Source: Cheiracanthium punctorium
Lineage: Eukaryota > Arthropoda > Arachnida > Araneae > Cheiracanthiidae
Assembly: GCA_038373885.1 (NCBI GenBank)
Contig: JAWZYV010013030.1
Location: 558,001 to 622,000, forward strand
Direction: 5' to 3'
Length of the DNA: 64,000 nt
Both the position numbers and the translations under genes were made by a program. Under the pieces are notes generated by a model. It ran no database searches. It was not told the origin of the DNA and saw only the letters and a program-made list of their open reading frames with translations. Below, piece by piece: positions 44,199 through 55,708 of the stretch. Within the stretch, counting starts at the first letter, position 1. Each line of letters opens with the position of its first letter.

Positions 44199-45139
44199 CA
44201 GGGTGTCCCATAACTATTGTTACAGAACTTAACTCTTTGAGACGCAACCCTTTCCCAATGCTGAAAAAAGGGCAGCCGTTGCGATCGCTCGACTTAACTA
44301 CCAGCAAAATGGCGGACGATCGAAACATTCATCGCGTGCCACAGATCTAGAGACAGTTTTTTGACTACAGCTCGCTGTGCGGCACAGCCAGCTGCGTCAA
44401 AAAAGAGTCTCTAGATCTGTGGCACGCGATGAATGTTTCGATCGTCCGCCATTTTGCTGGTATTTAAGTCGATCGATGGCAACGGCTGGACTTTTTTCAC
44501 CATTGGGCAATCTATCCAGCTGTTCTTCCATTTTTCAGCAGATGTCAGTGCTGTTAAAAATAATCGTGACATTTTTTTAGGGGAAATGACGTGCTAAAAA
44601 GTAAAGGATTCTCGTGGAGCTATGTCACCAACTATTTTTATAGAAATCAAATATATTCTTCGGAACTGGCAACAGTCAAAACGTCAGAGTTGGGTGTTCC
44701 CAGAGTGGGAACACTGCGCGTTAAAGGGTTAAGGGGAGGTAGGACACATAATAAGAAATAAGAATCACATAGCAATGTAGGGTCGGAAAGGTAATCTTCA
44801 TGTAACCGTTAATAATCACATTCTAACAAGTTCTGAAATAATAGTGAGCTTTCCGACCATTGTTATTTTAAAACGAATGTATCTTTCACAGAAAACACGT
44901 GACTAAAATTGATTGTTTAAAAATTCTGTCTCATTTCATGGGTGAAATTTTCGGAGACAAGCCCATTCTTTATGGAAATTGATTAAGAAATTAGAACACT
45001 TCAACACTTCTCTCAAAGTGATTATTAACAAGGAAATGAAAACTCCGTTTTTAACCCCACATTTGCTATGTAATTCTGATTCCTTAACATGTGCCCTGTC
45101 TCCCCTGAAATTTTGTATCAATAATTAGTGGACACCCTA
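44199..45139. mobile_element. CAGGGTGTCC-ended element hosting a family-P MITE
   Basis: The left end CAGGGTGTCCCATAACTATTG and the right end CAATAATTAGTGGACACCCTA are near-perfect inverted repeats. The element is split at a TTAA by family-P copy 5 (44233-44728). Without the insert it is about 441 bp. Two further partial relatives lie at 50205-50440 and 63475-63797. The terminal CAGGGTGTCC is shared with the mariner-like foldback at 4679, but the flanks are TT rather than TA. No coding sequence. Confidence 0.75.
44233..44728 (+). mobile_element. family P MITE, copy 5 (two long arms)
   Basis: 496 bp between TTAA at 44229-44232 and 44729-44732. Both long arms are present: CCAATGCTGAAAAAAGGGC inward to about 44378, and its complement outward to about 44516. 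The centre is CAGCTCGCTGTGC/GGCACAGCCAGCTG. The 3' segment ends GTGTTCCCAGAGTGGGAACAC and GCGCGTTAAAGGG. The relative at 50223 preserves the empty site (ACAAACTTTAAGGAGAGG), which proves TTAA duplication. Both arms share substitutions not found in other copies. Confidence 0.95.
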
Positions 45140-46785
45140 TTCATGGAATAATCAATGCAGTAACTGTATGAGAAAGGTAAAAAAAGCATTTTTGAAAACA
45201 TTAAAATTAATTTAATTTAATTAAGTTTGAATGTCTCATTCTAAAGCCAGTCATACAAAATTCAGCATATTTCTACTTTTGTCATGATGTGCATCAAGTC
45301 ATGCATGTGTATTTATTCATTCAAAATGTTGTATAGTATTTCGAATGTAACCATTTTGTGGTAAGTAGTCTGAGTAAAACAGTAATATTGCTAATAAATA
45401 CGCTTTTGATATGAAAAACCTTAAGCTACATAACGTAGGAAGAATTTGAAATTAAATGTATACATTCGTGCTTAGTTTTAGCTACGTAACAATGGTTTTT
45501 ATCTATGATAATTTTCTTTCATTTTCGCATTGTTGTTTCATTTAATAGTAAGTTCTAACGTTTTGTATGTTTTTAAGTTTGTTGTTTGAATAACATGAGT
45601 TCTTAAGACATAGCGTATGCCTGTTCTAAATAGTTACAATCTGAAATAACCATATAATTACAAGGAAAGTAATAATTGAAATTAAAATACTCAAATGTTT
45701 TATTATTCAGAGGGCTTATTATTATTTATGCTAAAGTTCCTGTATTAAATGATGGAATACAAGGTCAAAATAGTTCTGTGGTTAACGATAAGTAATAATG
45801 TGCTACCGTGATCACACACATTTAGCATGCGTCATTTAGGATAAGAAGAAAAAAAGAGAACAAATTACTTAAAAAGTGTTATTACTATAAAATTCATGAA
45901 AACGTATGAGTTTTAAATTCGAGTATGGTAATTTTTACTTGAACGTAGTAAAATGCAGCCTTCTTAAAAGTCTCGTATAATCCTTATTTGCGGTAGTTAG
46001 AAATATAACTGTAAAAATAAAAAAAAAAATAAATAAAATATTTTCTCCGGATATACACATGAAACTAAAACATAGAGGTTATGCATATTTTAGTAAAGTT
46101 AAGTACCCTTTTTATCCGCTGAGGCCATTGTATGATACGCGCGCAATATCTGATTAAAAGTAATCACTCTTGTTAGACTTCCGTAAGTAATCTTTGTCTG
46201 TCATCATTTGAGCTTTTTAATTCCTTTTTGTACTGAATAGATCAGGATTCTTAGAGCAAAAAGCATCATTCAAATCAAAAGCAGTAATTTTTGAATGGAT
46301 TACTTTAACCTTTATCCTCTTAAATCTATTGGTACCTCAACATTAGTTGTTTTTTTAGAAAGCGTAATTTTCAGCCGACTTAGAAGTTCAGTCAAGGCCA
46401 GATTACTGCAAGGGCAAGTAAAGTAGATGCCCAGAGATCCTACTTAGGAAGGTCTTTATACACAATTTGCTATTCTTTTTTTAGCTTTTACCTTAGATGT
46501 TTTACCCCTTTTGTTAAGTTAAGGCTTTGAATTTTTATTGCGTATTCACTTCCTGAGAAAGTTTATTTGTAATTTTTAAGCACCCGTATACGTTTTGTAT
46601 CCGCACGGAGTTTAACGAGTTAAGCTTAAGTAAATTCCACGCAACTTTTAAAAAAGTCTGGGAACTTATTTAATTTTATGTTTCTTCATAAAATATTGGA
46701 CAAAGGCATCCTCATATCCTTACTTACTTAAAAATAACAAACTAAGAATCTATATACCTCCTGGTCTTCCTACAAACAAAGTTTG
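45140..46785. other. no gene seen
   Basis: AT-rich. TCAAGGCCAGATTACTGCAA near 46393 resembles the start of the duplicated block at 60809/61830. Nothing else recognisable. Confidence 0.4.
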
Positions 46786-46793
46786 CCCTAGTA

Positions 46794-46967
46794 CAGGGGT
46801 GTAGCCAAGGGCGGGGTTAGAGGGGTCATAACCCCCCCCCCCACATGAGGAATTTTTTGCCATGCAAAATGTATATTCTTCACTACATTATCACACACAC
46901 GTATACATATATATGAGCTGTAGTAGTCGTAACCCCCCACCATGAAAAATTTCTGGCTACGCCCCTG
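46794..46967. mobile_element. hAT-type MITE, CAGGGGTGTAGCCAAG ends
   Basis: The 174-bp relative of 7623-7790 has ends CAGGGGTGTAGCCAAG and CTGGCTACGCCCCTG. The flanking 8-mers are CCCTAGTA (46786-46793) and CTCTAGTA (46968-46975), one mismatch. It shares CATGAGGAATTTTTTGCCA and GTAGTCGTAACCCCC with its relatives. Confidence 0.9.
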
Positions 46968-47108
46968 CTCTAGTACCTTACTAAATATCATGAAAACAAC
47001 TGATAAATGTTTCTTGCTTCTTTTTGTAATCATACTTATTACGATCTTAATGTATTAAATTCATCACTTTTCATATTACATTTATTTGTAAACAGAAACA
47101 CTATCTAT

Positions 47109-47351
47109 CTGTGTCGGATACAGAATTATTATTTTATTTTTTTTTGGGGGGGGGGAATTGATTCTTTAAAAAAGCTTATGACCTAAACAAAATATGAAAT
47201 CGACCAAACTTTTAAGCCCTTTTTTCTTTGGGGATGTTTAATTTATAAAAAGGACCTATTTGACTAAAACAAAGTAAGATGTTGTCCCTAAGCAAAGTCT
47301 TTGCGTGGGAGGAGGGGAAACCTCCTTGCCCTTTCTCTGGATCCGCCACTA
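47109..47351. mobile_element. decayed CAGTGGCGGATCCAG-type hAT MITE
   Basis: The right end CTCTGGATCCGCCACTA is clear. The left end CTGTGTCGGATACAG is a weak match, and the flanking 8-mers do not agree. Internal AAGCCC-type and T-rich content fits the family at 2331-2583. Confidence 0.5.
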
Positions 47352-47401
47352 TTTCCTTTCATTAGGATAGATTACTCATTAAATGCTTATTAGAACTAAC
47401 T

Positions 47402-47568
47402 CAGTGGCGTAACAGGTCAGGTGAGGTCCAAGAGATGGGTTTCCTAGACACGCCTTCGCAACCATGGACTGGAGTCCCGAACCATATACCCCAAAAAGAC
47501 GGTCAGTTTGACACGCAGCTATCGGTGTTTGGTTCAAAGAGCATAGTGTGCTAATCATTACGCCACTG
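47402..47568. mobile_element. CAGTGGCGTA-ended small element
   Basis: The 10-bp terminal repeats CAGTGGCGTA / TACGCCACTG enclose 167 bp that includes CTTCGCAACCATGGACTGG. A near relative of that segment is at 61049-61070. The flanking 8-mers (AACTAACT, GAATTACA) do not match, so hAT membership is likely from the ends only. Confidence 0.5.
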
Positions 47569-47770
47569 GAATTACAAATACGTAGCCCAACTTCAACATG
47601 GAAACCAGAAAATAAAAAAAAAACACTTCAAAGTGGCAGTAACAAATTCAGGAGAAGGGCTAGAGCACATTAGACCTCCTTCTCCCCCAAAAATACTACT
47701 TTATGGTAAACAAAAGTATTTTTTGCCTTATTGTACAGATCATTTTTTTAACTATCCCTCAAAAAAGCCC

Positions 47771-47960
47771 CACCAGTGGCTGAGAGGTTCTGCTCTCGAA
47801 ACTGGAAGGGAGGAGGTGCCAGGTTCAAACCCCGTTCGTACCTGTCGACTTAGCTGTTAGGAGTTTTCCGTGGTTTTCGCCGAAACCTAGCGTAAATACG
47901 GGATAGGATATCTTAGGAAGTCCCCCACGGAGGGCATTCCCTCTTTAGGCTTAGGACCCT
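47771..47960 (+). mobile_element. tRNA-derived SINE
   Basis: The A-box-like AGTGGCTGAGAGGTTCTG and B-box-like AGGTTCAAACCCC are followed by a body with GTTTTCCGTGGTTTTCGCC, similar in style to the body of the SINE at 10821. No flanking duplication recognised. The right side abuts the AAGCTT element. Confidence 0.55.
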
Positions 47961-48904
47961 CCCAGACAGCACAGCAAACTTGCTGCAAACTTGATTTATC
48001 AAGTCAATAAACTTGAATAAGCTAGAAAATTTCAAGCGTGTAAGCTTAATGCAAGCTTGAATCAAGTGTCTAGTTTACACTTGCCCAGCTTGCATTAAGC
48101 TTGACATAGCAAGCTTAATTTCAAGCTTAAAAAAAATTCCTAAAAAAAAAAACTTCCTAAATACACGCGGCGCCCGTCGGCGAACTCGCCCCACATATTT
48201 TATTTTTCCACGCATTTTCCCCCTCTACGCTGAAATTTCAAGTTATTTTAATCTGTTACCATCAAGCGTCCGCGGCTGGGATCGAACTCGGTATCTAAGA
48301 GTTGGGAAGCCAGCGTCCTAGCCACTCTGCCAACCTGAGTTTGCGGTGATATGAATAAAGTTTGAAGTGACTGTTATGGTTATCCCGCCGTTTTCCGGCG
48401 AGATCGATCAGTGGCCGATGTGTTGATCTGTTTCTTTTATTTTTCATGGGATGAATCAAAATTTAAATAATGTTATGTGTGATTTAGAGACTCTACTAAT
48501 AGGGAAATAAGCATAATATAAACTTAAAAGCAGCACACGTTTTAAAACTTTCAATATCGCGACACTCATGTTGGGCAATACTGGCCAAAATCGAGACAAA
48601 CGACTGATTTTGAAATCAATTTCGCAGTATAATTGTATTTTATTTTGAAGAATTTCAATATTTGGAAATATAGAATCTTTTTTTTAATTCTATGGTCAAG
48701 TACATTTATGACTGATGATAAATTATTTGTTATGTGGATGTGGCTTTCCAAATCAAGTAGTCATCAAGTTATATTCAAGCTTGACCGTTCAAATGACTTC
48801 TCCAAGCTTGCTGCAAGCTTAAAATGAATTGAACTGTCAAGCTTGTATTAATACCTCAAATTAAAGAAATGTCAAGCTTGATTTAAGCTTATGTGCTGTC
48901 TGGG
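47961..48904. mobile_element. 944-bp element with AAGCTT-studded ends
   Basis: It has perfect 13-bp terminal inverted repeats, CCCAGACAGCACA and TGTGCTGTCTGGG. The first ~170 bp carry five AAGCTT sites and the last ~135 bp six, mostly as CAAGCTTG or AAGCTTAA, with further AACTTG variants. They look like repeated subterminal transposase-binding motifs (inference). No target duplication is clear (CT on both sides at most). No transposase coding. A SINE in reverse lies inside. Confidence 0.75.
48125..48345 (-). mobile_element. tRNA-derived SINE, nested, reverse
   Basis: On the minus strand GGCAGAGTGGCTAGGACGC (A-box-like) precedes GAGTTCGATCCCAGCC (B-box-like) by a tRNA-like distance. The body runs leftward to an A-rich tail near 48128-48150 (in complement). 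It is nested in the AAGCTT element. Confidence 0.6.
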
Positions 48905-50204
48905 CTAGTGCAGTCAATCGGCCTTTATCTATAAACAAGCAAACCCTAAAAAAAAAAAAAAAAAAAAGAAAGAAAGAAAGAAAGAAAGATATTAACAATA
49001 AAAAGTTTTTATCTGACATTGCAAAGATATGTTTCAAGCTCGTAGAGGCACATGATTTATTATGAGTACCCATTAAATGTGCTTACATCTTATGCCGCAT
49101 AAGAAGAACGGGAAGGACGTGAATATTTTCATATTCCTGGACAAAGTATTGCACAAAACAAGCAACCTACCCTATTCTTGTTTACGTAAAAAAAATAACA
49201 ATAAACTGCACATTTATATACACTTCCTCGGGTCATTGCATTCACCCGGACGGGCACAGGCGGAAGATAACTTGGAGGACGCTGTTGACATGCTGGGAAA
49301 AGAAAAGAGAGATGCCATTTTTTTTTTCTCCTTACTTTTTCTCCAAGTCTTCTCGCTCAACTGATAGATCCATTTCTGAGACCGATTTTTCTCTCTCAAA
49401 CGAAGCGTGGTCGTTCTTTTTTTACGGTCAGTCGGGGATGTTTCTGCATCGTCTGCACATCCCTTTTGTTCCTGCCCCCCTCCCTCAAGTGCCAGGGAGA
49501 GATCCGAATCAAACAAGGGGAGAGTCGAGTTGAGTTGAGTTGCCTCGTTCGATACCCCCGCGCGAATTTCCTGGACACACTTTGATGACGCCTAAGGGAC
49601 AGATGGCTATCTGGGACACAATGTAAGAAAATATGTATTTTCGAGCGCCTTTTGCGAATGGAGATATGTAAAGTGGTTGTTCGCTGTTATTGATCGAGGC
49701 TCCCGATAATAGCGACGAATAACAGCTTTTTTTTTCCGGGGGTAACTGTTATTGCGAGACGTCTCGGGCTTGAGTCGCAGGTTGTAATTTCGTTTGTAGT
49801 ATGGGGCTGTTGCTATTGCCGTTGTATTAGTTTCCATGAAAAAGTGAGCAATTAAATTATGTTAATGTATTTAATGTATGTGCTCGGCTGGGTGAGCATG
49901 AAAACTTGCAGCATTTATCATAAAAGATTTAGCTTTAATATTCATGGCACATAAATTATATATTTTGTAAAAAAGTGTTTTACTATAATACTTCGTTGTG
50001 TTATAATATAATATATTTTTTATGATTGGCTCTTTAACAGCTTATACTAAGTATTTTACTGCTGTTTGGTACAATTAAAACAATAGTATACTTGATCAAC
50101 AACAAACTAGCCGATCATAGCGGAGGTTATAAAACTAAAACCTAAACCAGAGATAATACAAATAACGGACTTCGATAGCAGCACTTGTGATATCATACAA
50201 GGTG
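48905..50204. other. no gene called; GC-richer block 49210-49830
   Basis: After the A/AAAG microsatellite the sequence is unique. The GC-richer block carries several overlapping frames on both strands (49214-49516, 49285-49533, 49396-49578, 49607-49837), none with a known domain. GAGTC/GAGTT runs lie at about 49521-49541. Confidence 0.35.
48948..48988. repeat. poly-A and (GAAA)n microsatellite
   Basis: About 20 A followed by about five GAAA units. Confidence 0.95.
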
Positions 50205-50440
50205 TCCTATGATGATTGGGACAAACTTTAAGGAGAGGCAGGGCACATAATAAGGAGGATCACATAGCAATGTGGGGTCGAAAACGCCGTTTTCATTTAA
50301 CTGTTCACTAACAATGATCACTTTGGGGATCATGTTGAAGTGTTCGTCTGATTTCTTAACCAAGTTCCACAACCAATGGGCTTATCTACAAAAATTTCAC
50401 CCATGAAACGAGACCTCCTCTCGTTGAAAGCACCGGTATC
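50205..50440. repeat. empty-site relative of the 44199 element
   Basis: From AAGGTGTCCTATGATGATTG through CACATAGCAATGTGGGGTCG, then a jump to AAAATTTCACCCATGAAACG. It preserves the uninterrupted ACAAACTTTAAGGAGAGG where the relative at 44199 carries family-P copy 5. Confidence 0.8.
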
Positions 50441-50712
50441 AAATAAATTGTCTACCGGAAAGAGAGAGAGGTTGATTTACAAAAATAACCGTTGACTGGC
50501 ACAGTGAAATAAATAAATATCTTGAATATTAAAAAAATCATGAGTTATCAAATAATTTATGATTTTTTTATAATTACAAAGAACGTTAAAATATGAATTG
50601 TTCATATTAAAAATAATGAATTCTGTGACATATAAATATGCATTTTCTAAAATATCAACATGTCAGATGAAGTCTGTCGTATTTTGCCACTGGCTTATGT
50701 TTAATAAATAGG

Positions 50713-50716
<4 letters not shown>

Positions 50717-50749
<33 letters not shown>
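50717..50749. repeat. (ATT)n microsatellite
   Basis: About eleven ATT units, just before family-P copy 6. Confidence 0.95.
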
Positions 50750-50765
50750 CAACCAGCTATTTTAA

Positions 50766-51230
50766 CCCTTTAAGGCGCAGTGATCTCGCTTTGGGAACAC
50801 CAAACTCTGACGTTTTGACTGCTGCCAGTCACGAAGAATAGATTTGATTTCTATAAAAATAGTTGCGGGTGATACAGCTCCATAAGAATCCTTTACTTTT
50901 TAGCACGTCATTACCCGTAAAAAAATGGTCACGATTATTTTTAACAGAACTGACATCTGCTGAAAAATGGAAGAATGCGAAGAACAGCTGGAGAGATTTC
51001 CCAATGCTGAAAAAAGGGCAGCCGTTGCCTACCAGCAAGATAGCGGACGATCGAAACGTTCATCGCGTGCCACAGATCGAGAGACCCTTTTTTTTTGACG
51101 GCAGCTGGCTGTGCCGATCTGTGGCACGCAATGAACGTTTCGATCGTCCGCCATCTTACTGGTAGTTAAGTCGAGCGATGGCAATGGCTGCCCTTTTTTC
51201 AGCATTGGGAAAGGGTTGCGCCTCAAAGGG
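50766..51230 (-). mobile_element. family P MITE, copy 6
   Basis: 465 bp, reversed, between TTAA at 50762-50765 and 51231-51234. Right end (CCCTTTAAGGCGCAGTG) on the left, left end (GGTTGCGCCTCAAAGGG) on the right. Two arms with two separate losses: one arm lacks the CATCGCTCGACTTAACTA portion, and the sequence between GCTGGCTGTGCC and GATCTGTGGC is missing at the centre. Confidence 0.93.
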
Positions 51231-51234
51231 TTAA

Positions 51235-52049
51235 AGGAGCTTATAATCGAGCAAAATGGTCAAAAGAAAAAGAAAATATATCTTTATATATACATAAAGC
51301 CATGGTTATCTTGCTCGAAAGATACACCTCACGTACCACTTATAAATATTATTCCTCACAAAGTAAATTTTTAGATGATGTGATTACGTTAATCTTCTCA
51401 CCCAGCCACTTCATTTTTCCAAAGCGTTGGGCCTCCGCACCGGAAACCTTAACCCTCCAACAATTCCCTGGGTGCTGTAACTCAAGAAATTCTCCATTCT
51501 CATTTGATCTGGGGATTTAAAGGATGTGTTCAAGGAGCGTAACACATCTGAATGGTAAGGAACCCCCTTAATAGGTACCTTTTATAAAAGTAAGTCCCCC
51601 TCCGATGAAAAATAAAAGATGAAATACGGAGAGAGAGCGAAAAAAAAATTTTTTTTTTTTGCTTCACAAGAGTGCGCTAGTGGTCCGTGACAAAATGTTT
51701 TGGCCGTGTTAAAAGATTGAAAAGGAATTGGAAATGGGATCCGCGAACATTTCTTAGACCCGTGGTGGAAATTTGTGGCGAGAATAATGGAGTTCGAGGA
51801 CTGGCTGACTTGTTGTTGTGGCAAGAGAGTGAATGGATAGCAGATGAATGGAGTGAATCGGACTGGTACATTAAAAAAAATAATAATAAAAAGTCTAGGT
51901 TTTTTTTTGTAGAAATAGTAATAATAAATGTCATTCGTTAAAAGAGAAAAAATAGAGAGTCTCTTTCTCACGAACATGATAAAAGAGTTGTAAAAATGTC
52001 TCGACTAACAAGTTGTGGAGGCTCTTTGACAAACATTACACAGGTTTAC
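51235..52049. other. no gene seen
   Basis: Unique-looking, with an A/T homopolymer patch at 51639-51660. The 131-codon minus-strand frame (51582-51977) runs through homopolymers and has no domain. Confidence 0.4.
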
Positions 52050-52053
52050 TTAA

Positions 52054-52411
52054 CCCTTTGAGGCGCAACCCTTTCCCAATGCTGAAAAAAGAGCAGCCGT
52101 TTGCCATCTCTCGACTTAACTACCAACAAGATGGCGAACGATCGAAACGTTCATCGCGTGCCACAGATCTAGAGAACCTTTTTTGACGACAGCTGGCTGC
52201 GCCCTTCCATTTTTCAGCAGATGCCAGTGCTGTTAAAAATAATCGTGACAATTTTTTTACGGGAAATGACGTGCTACAAAGTAAAGGATTCTCGTGGAGC
52301 TATGTCACCCGTAACTATTTTTATAGAAATCAAATCTGTTCGTCGTGACCGGCAACAGTCAAAACGTCAGAGTTTGGTGTTCCCAGAGCGGGAACACTGC
52401 GCGTTAAAGGA
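52054..52411 (+). mobile_element. family P MITE, copy 7 (right arm lost)
   Basis: 358 bp between TTAA at 52050-52053 and 52412-52415. The left arm is complete to GACGACAGCTGGCTG. It then joins directly to CTTCCATTTTTCAGCAGATG of the 3' segment, so the whole right arm is deleted. Confidence 0.93.
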
Positions 52412-52415
52412 TTAA

Positions 52416-55239
52416 ACGAAACCGGAAGGTAGTTATACAGAATTAAGTACGAATATTTTTTGCAGTTTATTACGTAAATAATGAGTATAAAAACATCGTC
52501 AACACTATATCATATCTAACAATAAAAGGTTAGAGAAAATAGCTGCTTATTCTTGCATTATGCAGAAACAAGCCAGAAAGAAATAGAACACTTCTCTAAT
52601 CTTTTAATCAATATTTCCACACTTATACATTTGTTTTTCGACTACAGTTTTTCGAATATTTTAGCATTACGCTGATACAGAAAAACGTCAAAAATGCGTA
52701 TTTTTATTAACATGAAAAAGTACAGTCTTACTTTCACCACCTGAAACACAGTCATTTTTTATACACTCGGTTGTTTGACATAGAGACAGTGATGCCTACT
52801 AAGCCTCTTAAGAAATTGAACATCAGAGACAGAAATCTCTGATGACATTCATTTTAAATAAAAATAAATAAATAAATAAAAACTGGATGTCTTTGAAATA
52901 ATCCGCAATGTAAAGCAAGTATTTTACAAATATCAACATTTCAATTCTGACGCAAAAGTTCGAAATTACAATGTTTTTCTGCTAGAATACATGTGTTCGT
53001 AAAAAGTTTAAAGTCGAAGCTACTTTGAACTTTAAAAGGTAAGGAGAATAATCAAGAATAACATTTTTGCGTGCAGAACAATTTTCAGAGTTTTCTAACC
53101 GATACACTTTGAATTCGTTTAAAAATACAAGACTATATTAGCAAACATTTATTTTCCCTAAACATCTAACCTAAATACACACAAAATAAGCATTTCGGAT
53201 TTGAAAATGTATGCATTTTTAAAGGATTACTAAAACAGAGTATTTCCAGTAGAATTCGATCGTCTAACATTTCTCTTGCAGAGTCATAAAAATTAATCTT
53301 CATACAAAACCCCCTTTTGAGATCTCTCACAATATTTGTTCTTTTACTAATACGAAAATTGCAGTTCATTACAAGACATGTTCTATTAGAAACACACGAA
53401 TCTTCAGGCGGATTTTTCTCCACCATAGAGACACTTAAAGCTCGTGATTTTTTGACAGAAGCAACTTGGGGCTTAATCCCTCTCTTTTGGATGCTCCCTT
53501 TTTATCCAAATCCGAACTTTTCGAATTTTTTTTTTTCATCAACAAAACCAACAGTCTGTCACTAGTGTGACTCATCCAGTTCGAACTTTAGAAGAAGAAA
53601 AAAAAATAAAGTTAAAAAATAAAAGAAAATCTGTGAGTTTATGGCATATAGCACTCCAGCCTGGGGCACTGGCAAAATCGTCTTTCCTCCCTGTGGAAGG
53701 AAATAAAACCTGGAGAACAAAGTAAATATTTGGCTTGGTCGTTGAAATTCAAGTACCGAGGCCCGCCTCTAATGGTTTTCAAAGCGCTGGGGTTGCCAAC
53801 TGTCAAGGGACCCTTTGCGCCAACGTTGGCAAAAATTATAATTGCCCACATTTATGCTGTATCGTGTATCAATCAGGCAGTGGCGTACATATGGCAGTAT
53901 AGGGGTAATTACGTCTTTTGGAAGCTATTAAGAGAGAGAGAGGAGGAAAAACAAATTTGTTTCTCAATCTTACAATCTTCATAAAAAGGCAAATTTCTTA
54001 AAAGTTTCAAATAACTCCAATTCATGCCTTTTAAATGGCTTATTTTTATTTTATTTATAAAACTGAGATAAGTGGGAAATGAGAATATTTTAGAGATCTC
54101 GTTCTCTTATATCTTTTATTTTAATATCTCTAGTTGTGGGAATCAACATTGCACAATAAAATCTGCGAGTTTCAAAACCTTTTATCATAAAAACTTTCTT
54201 GATCAAATAGAAACATGAAATATACTGTCTTAACATGCATTTTTAAACTTTCAGTAATATTAGTTCCGTTGCTCTCTATCTTATTTTATTGAATTTATTG
54301 AGAATGAAATATTACAGATATTAATCTATTCGGTATGTTTATACAATTATTAGGTGTTATACAATGTAAATAACTCTGTTTAAAAATTTATGAACAGAAA
54401 TATAAATTATGCGTATTCAAACAAAGCTACATATTTTTAATTTGTAATTAACGCCAGCTTTTTTAAGTATTTTTAGTGCATTTATACTATTTTTCGTAAT
54501 CATTATACCTAACTTCCGCCTTAAGATTTTAAGTTTTGGCAATATGGCTAATTGGTATGTTAAATTGAATTGAATTTTTAATTTATGTAATCACTAATAA
54601 ATTTGGTAATTCTTAAAATCAGCTGAATTAATTAATCATCGAATAAAATTATGTGCTTATTTCATTAATTAATATTTTATGCAAAGTTTTAGAATTTTAT
54701 TTTATGCAAAGTTTAATCGTGATTAGAGGCAGAATGGATTAGAGGAATAGATTAGACGAATGGAATATTTTGCAAACGCACTAAGCTGTTTAAAAAGCGA
54801 ATTTTCATAAAACACAAAGTATTTTATTACTTTCTATACTACAGTACTTCCAGTTTATATTTTAACTTCTTTAACTAAGGTTTAAGACTATATGTCAGCA
54901 TATGCTTTAAACGTTTCATGTTTTCACATTAAATTTGAAAAGATTTTTTATATATCACTCCACATTCTGTTAATCACCTGTTGAAAAATGTTTGCAATTC
55001 TTTTTATATTTGTCCTTCAATATATATTCGTGTTTAGCTAAATATTGAAATATAACTTAATATCTTTTAAATATTTTTTAAAATATCAAGAGACATAAAA
55101 ATTTTGTGTAAAAATGAAATTCAGATGCATTTTTCTGCTTTCTATTGTACAACAAACAAAGCACAAAAAATAATAAAAAGAAGAGAAATGTTAAGGTTTG
55201 GCTGATGATAAATATCACTGTGGTATTCACTAAACACCA
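52416..55239. other. no gene seen
   Basis: AT-rich. A CAGTGGCGTACATATGG at 53878-53894 resembles a hAT left end without a partner. The frames at 53166-53426, 53317-53565 and 53730-53984 have no known domain. Confidence 0.35.
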
Positions 55240-55298
55240 CTGTCAGGCAATCTGAAAATGGTGTCAGGTTACACTGTCAGGTAACCTGACAGCTGTCA
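55240..55298. promoter_or_regulatory. cluster of TGACAG/CTGTCA sites, two overlapping palindromes
   Basis: Four TGACAG/CTGTCA hexamers lie within 59 bp. They form a perfect 19-bp palindrome CTGTCAGGTAACCTGACAG (55274-55292) overlapping a perfect 12-bp palindrome TGACAGCTGTCA (55287-55298). TGACAG is the known core of TALE homeodomain factors (Meis/TGIF type), and TGACAGnTGTCA is their paired form. Whether it acts as an enhancer is inference. Confidence 0.4.
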
Positions 55299-55299
55299 G

Positions 55300-55708
55300 T
55301 CAATCCAGCCAGTTAGGTAACCAGACTTGCCGGCTATGGTGAGTACCGTTTTCCCCTCGAACTTTTGAAGTAATACTCTCTTTTGAACTAACACTTTGAA
55401 GTTAACTCATGGGTTGAATGTTTGGTGAATGCGGCCATTAAAGTCTTGGCGTAAAAGAAATAAACGTATTAACGTAAATGCTGGATGTGGTAAAATATTA
55501 TATCTCGCTAAAATTCATGCGTAATATACAAACCACATAAGCATAGAAAATCCACGACTTCACGAGATACATGAAGAAATTGTGTTAAATATAATTTATC
55601 TTTATGACCGTATGTTTAATATGTAAAAATTACTTAATCCTTACTATTAGTGTAATATGGTCTAGAAGTGTTCTTTTGCTTATTACAGTAGCGCTATTTA
55701 TACTGCTA
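55300..55708. other. no gene seen
   Basis: AT-rich sequence between the TGACAG cluster and the candidate exon. Nothing recognisable. Confidence 0.4.

Noticed and set aside
47109..47351. Full-confidence hAT MITE
   Set aside because: The flanking 8-mers do not match and the left end is weak, so it is listed only as a decayed copy.
51582..51977. 131-codon minus-strand frame as a gene
   Set aside because: It reads through A/T homopolymers, has two competing frames on the same strand and one on the other, and no domain.
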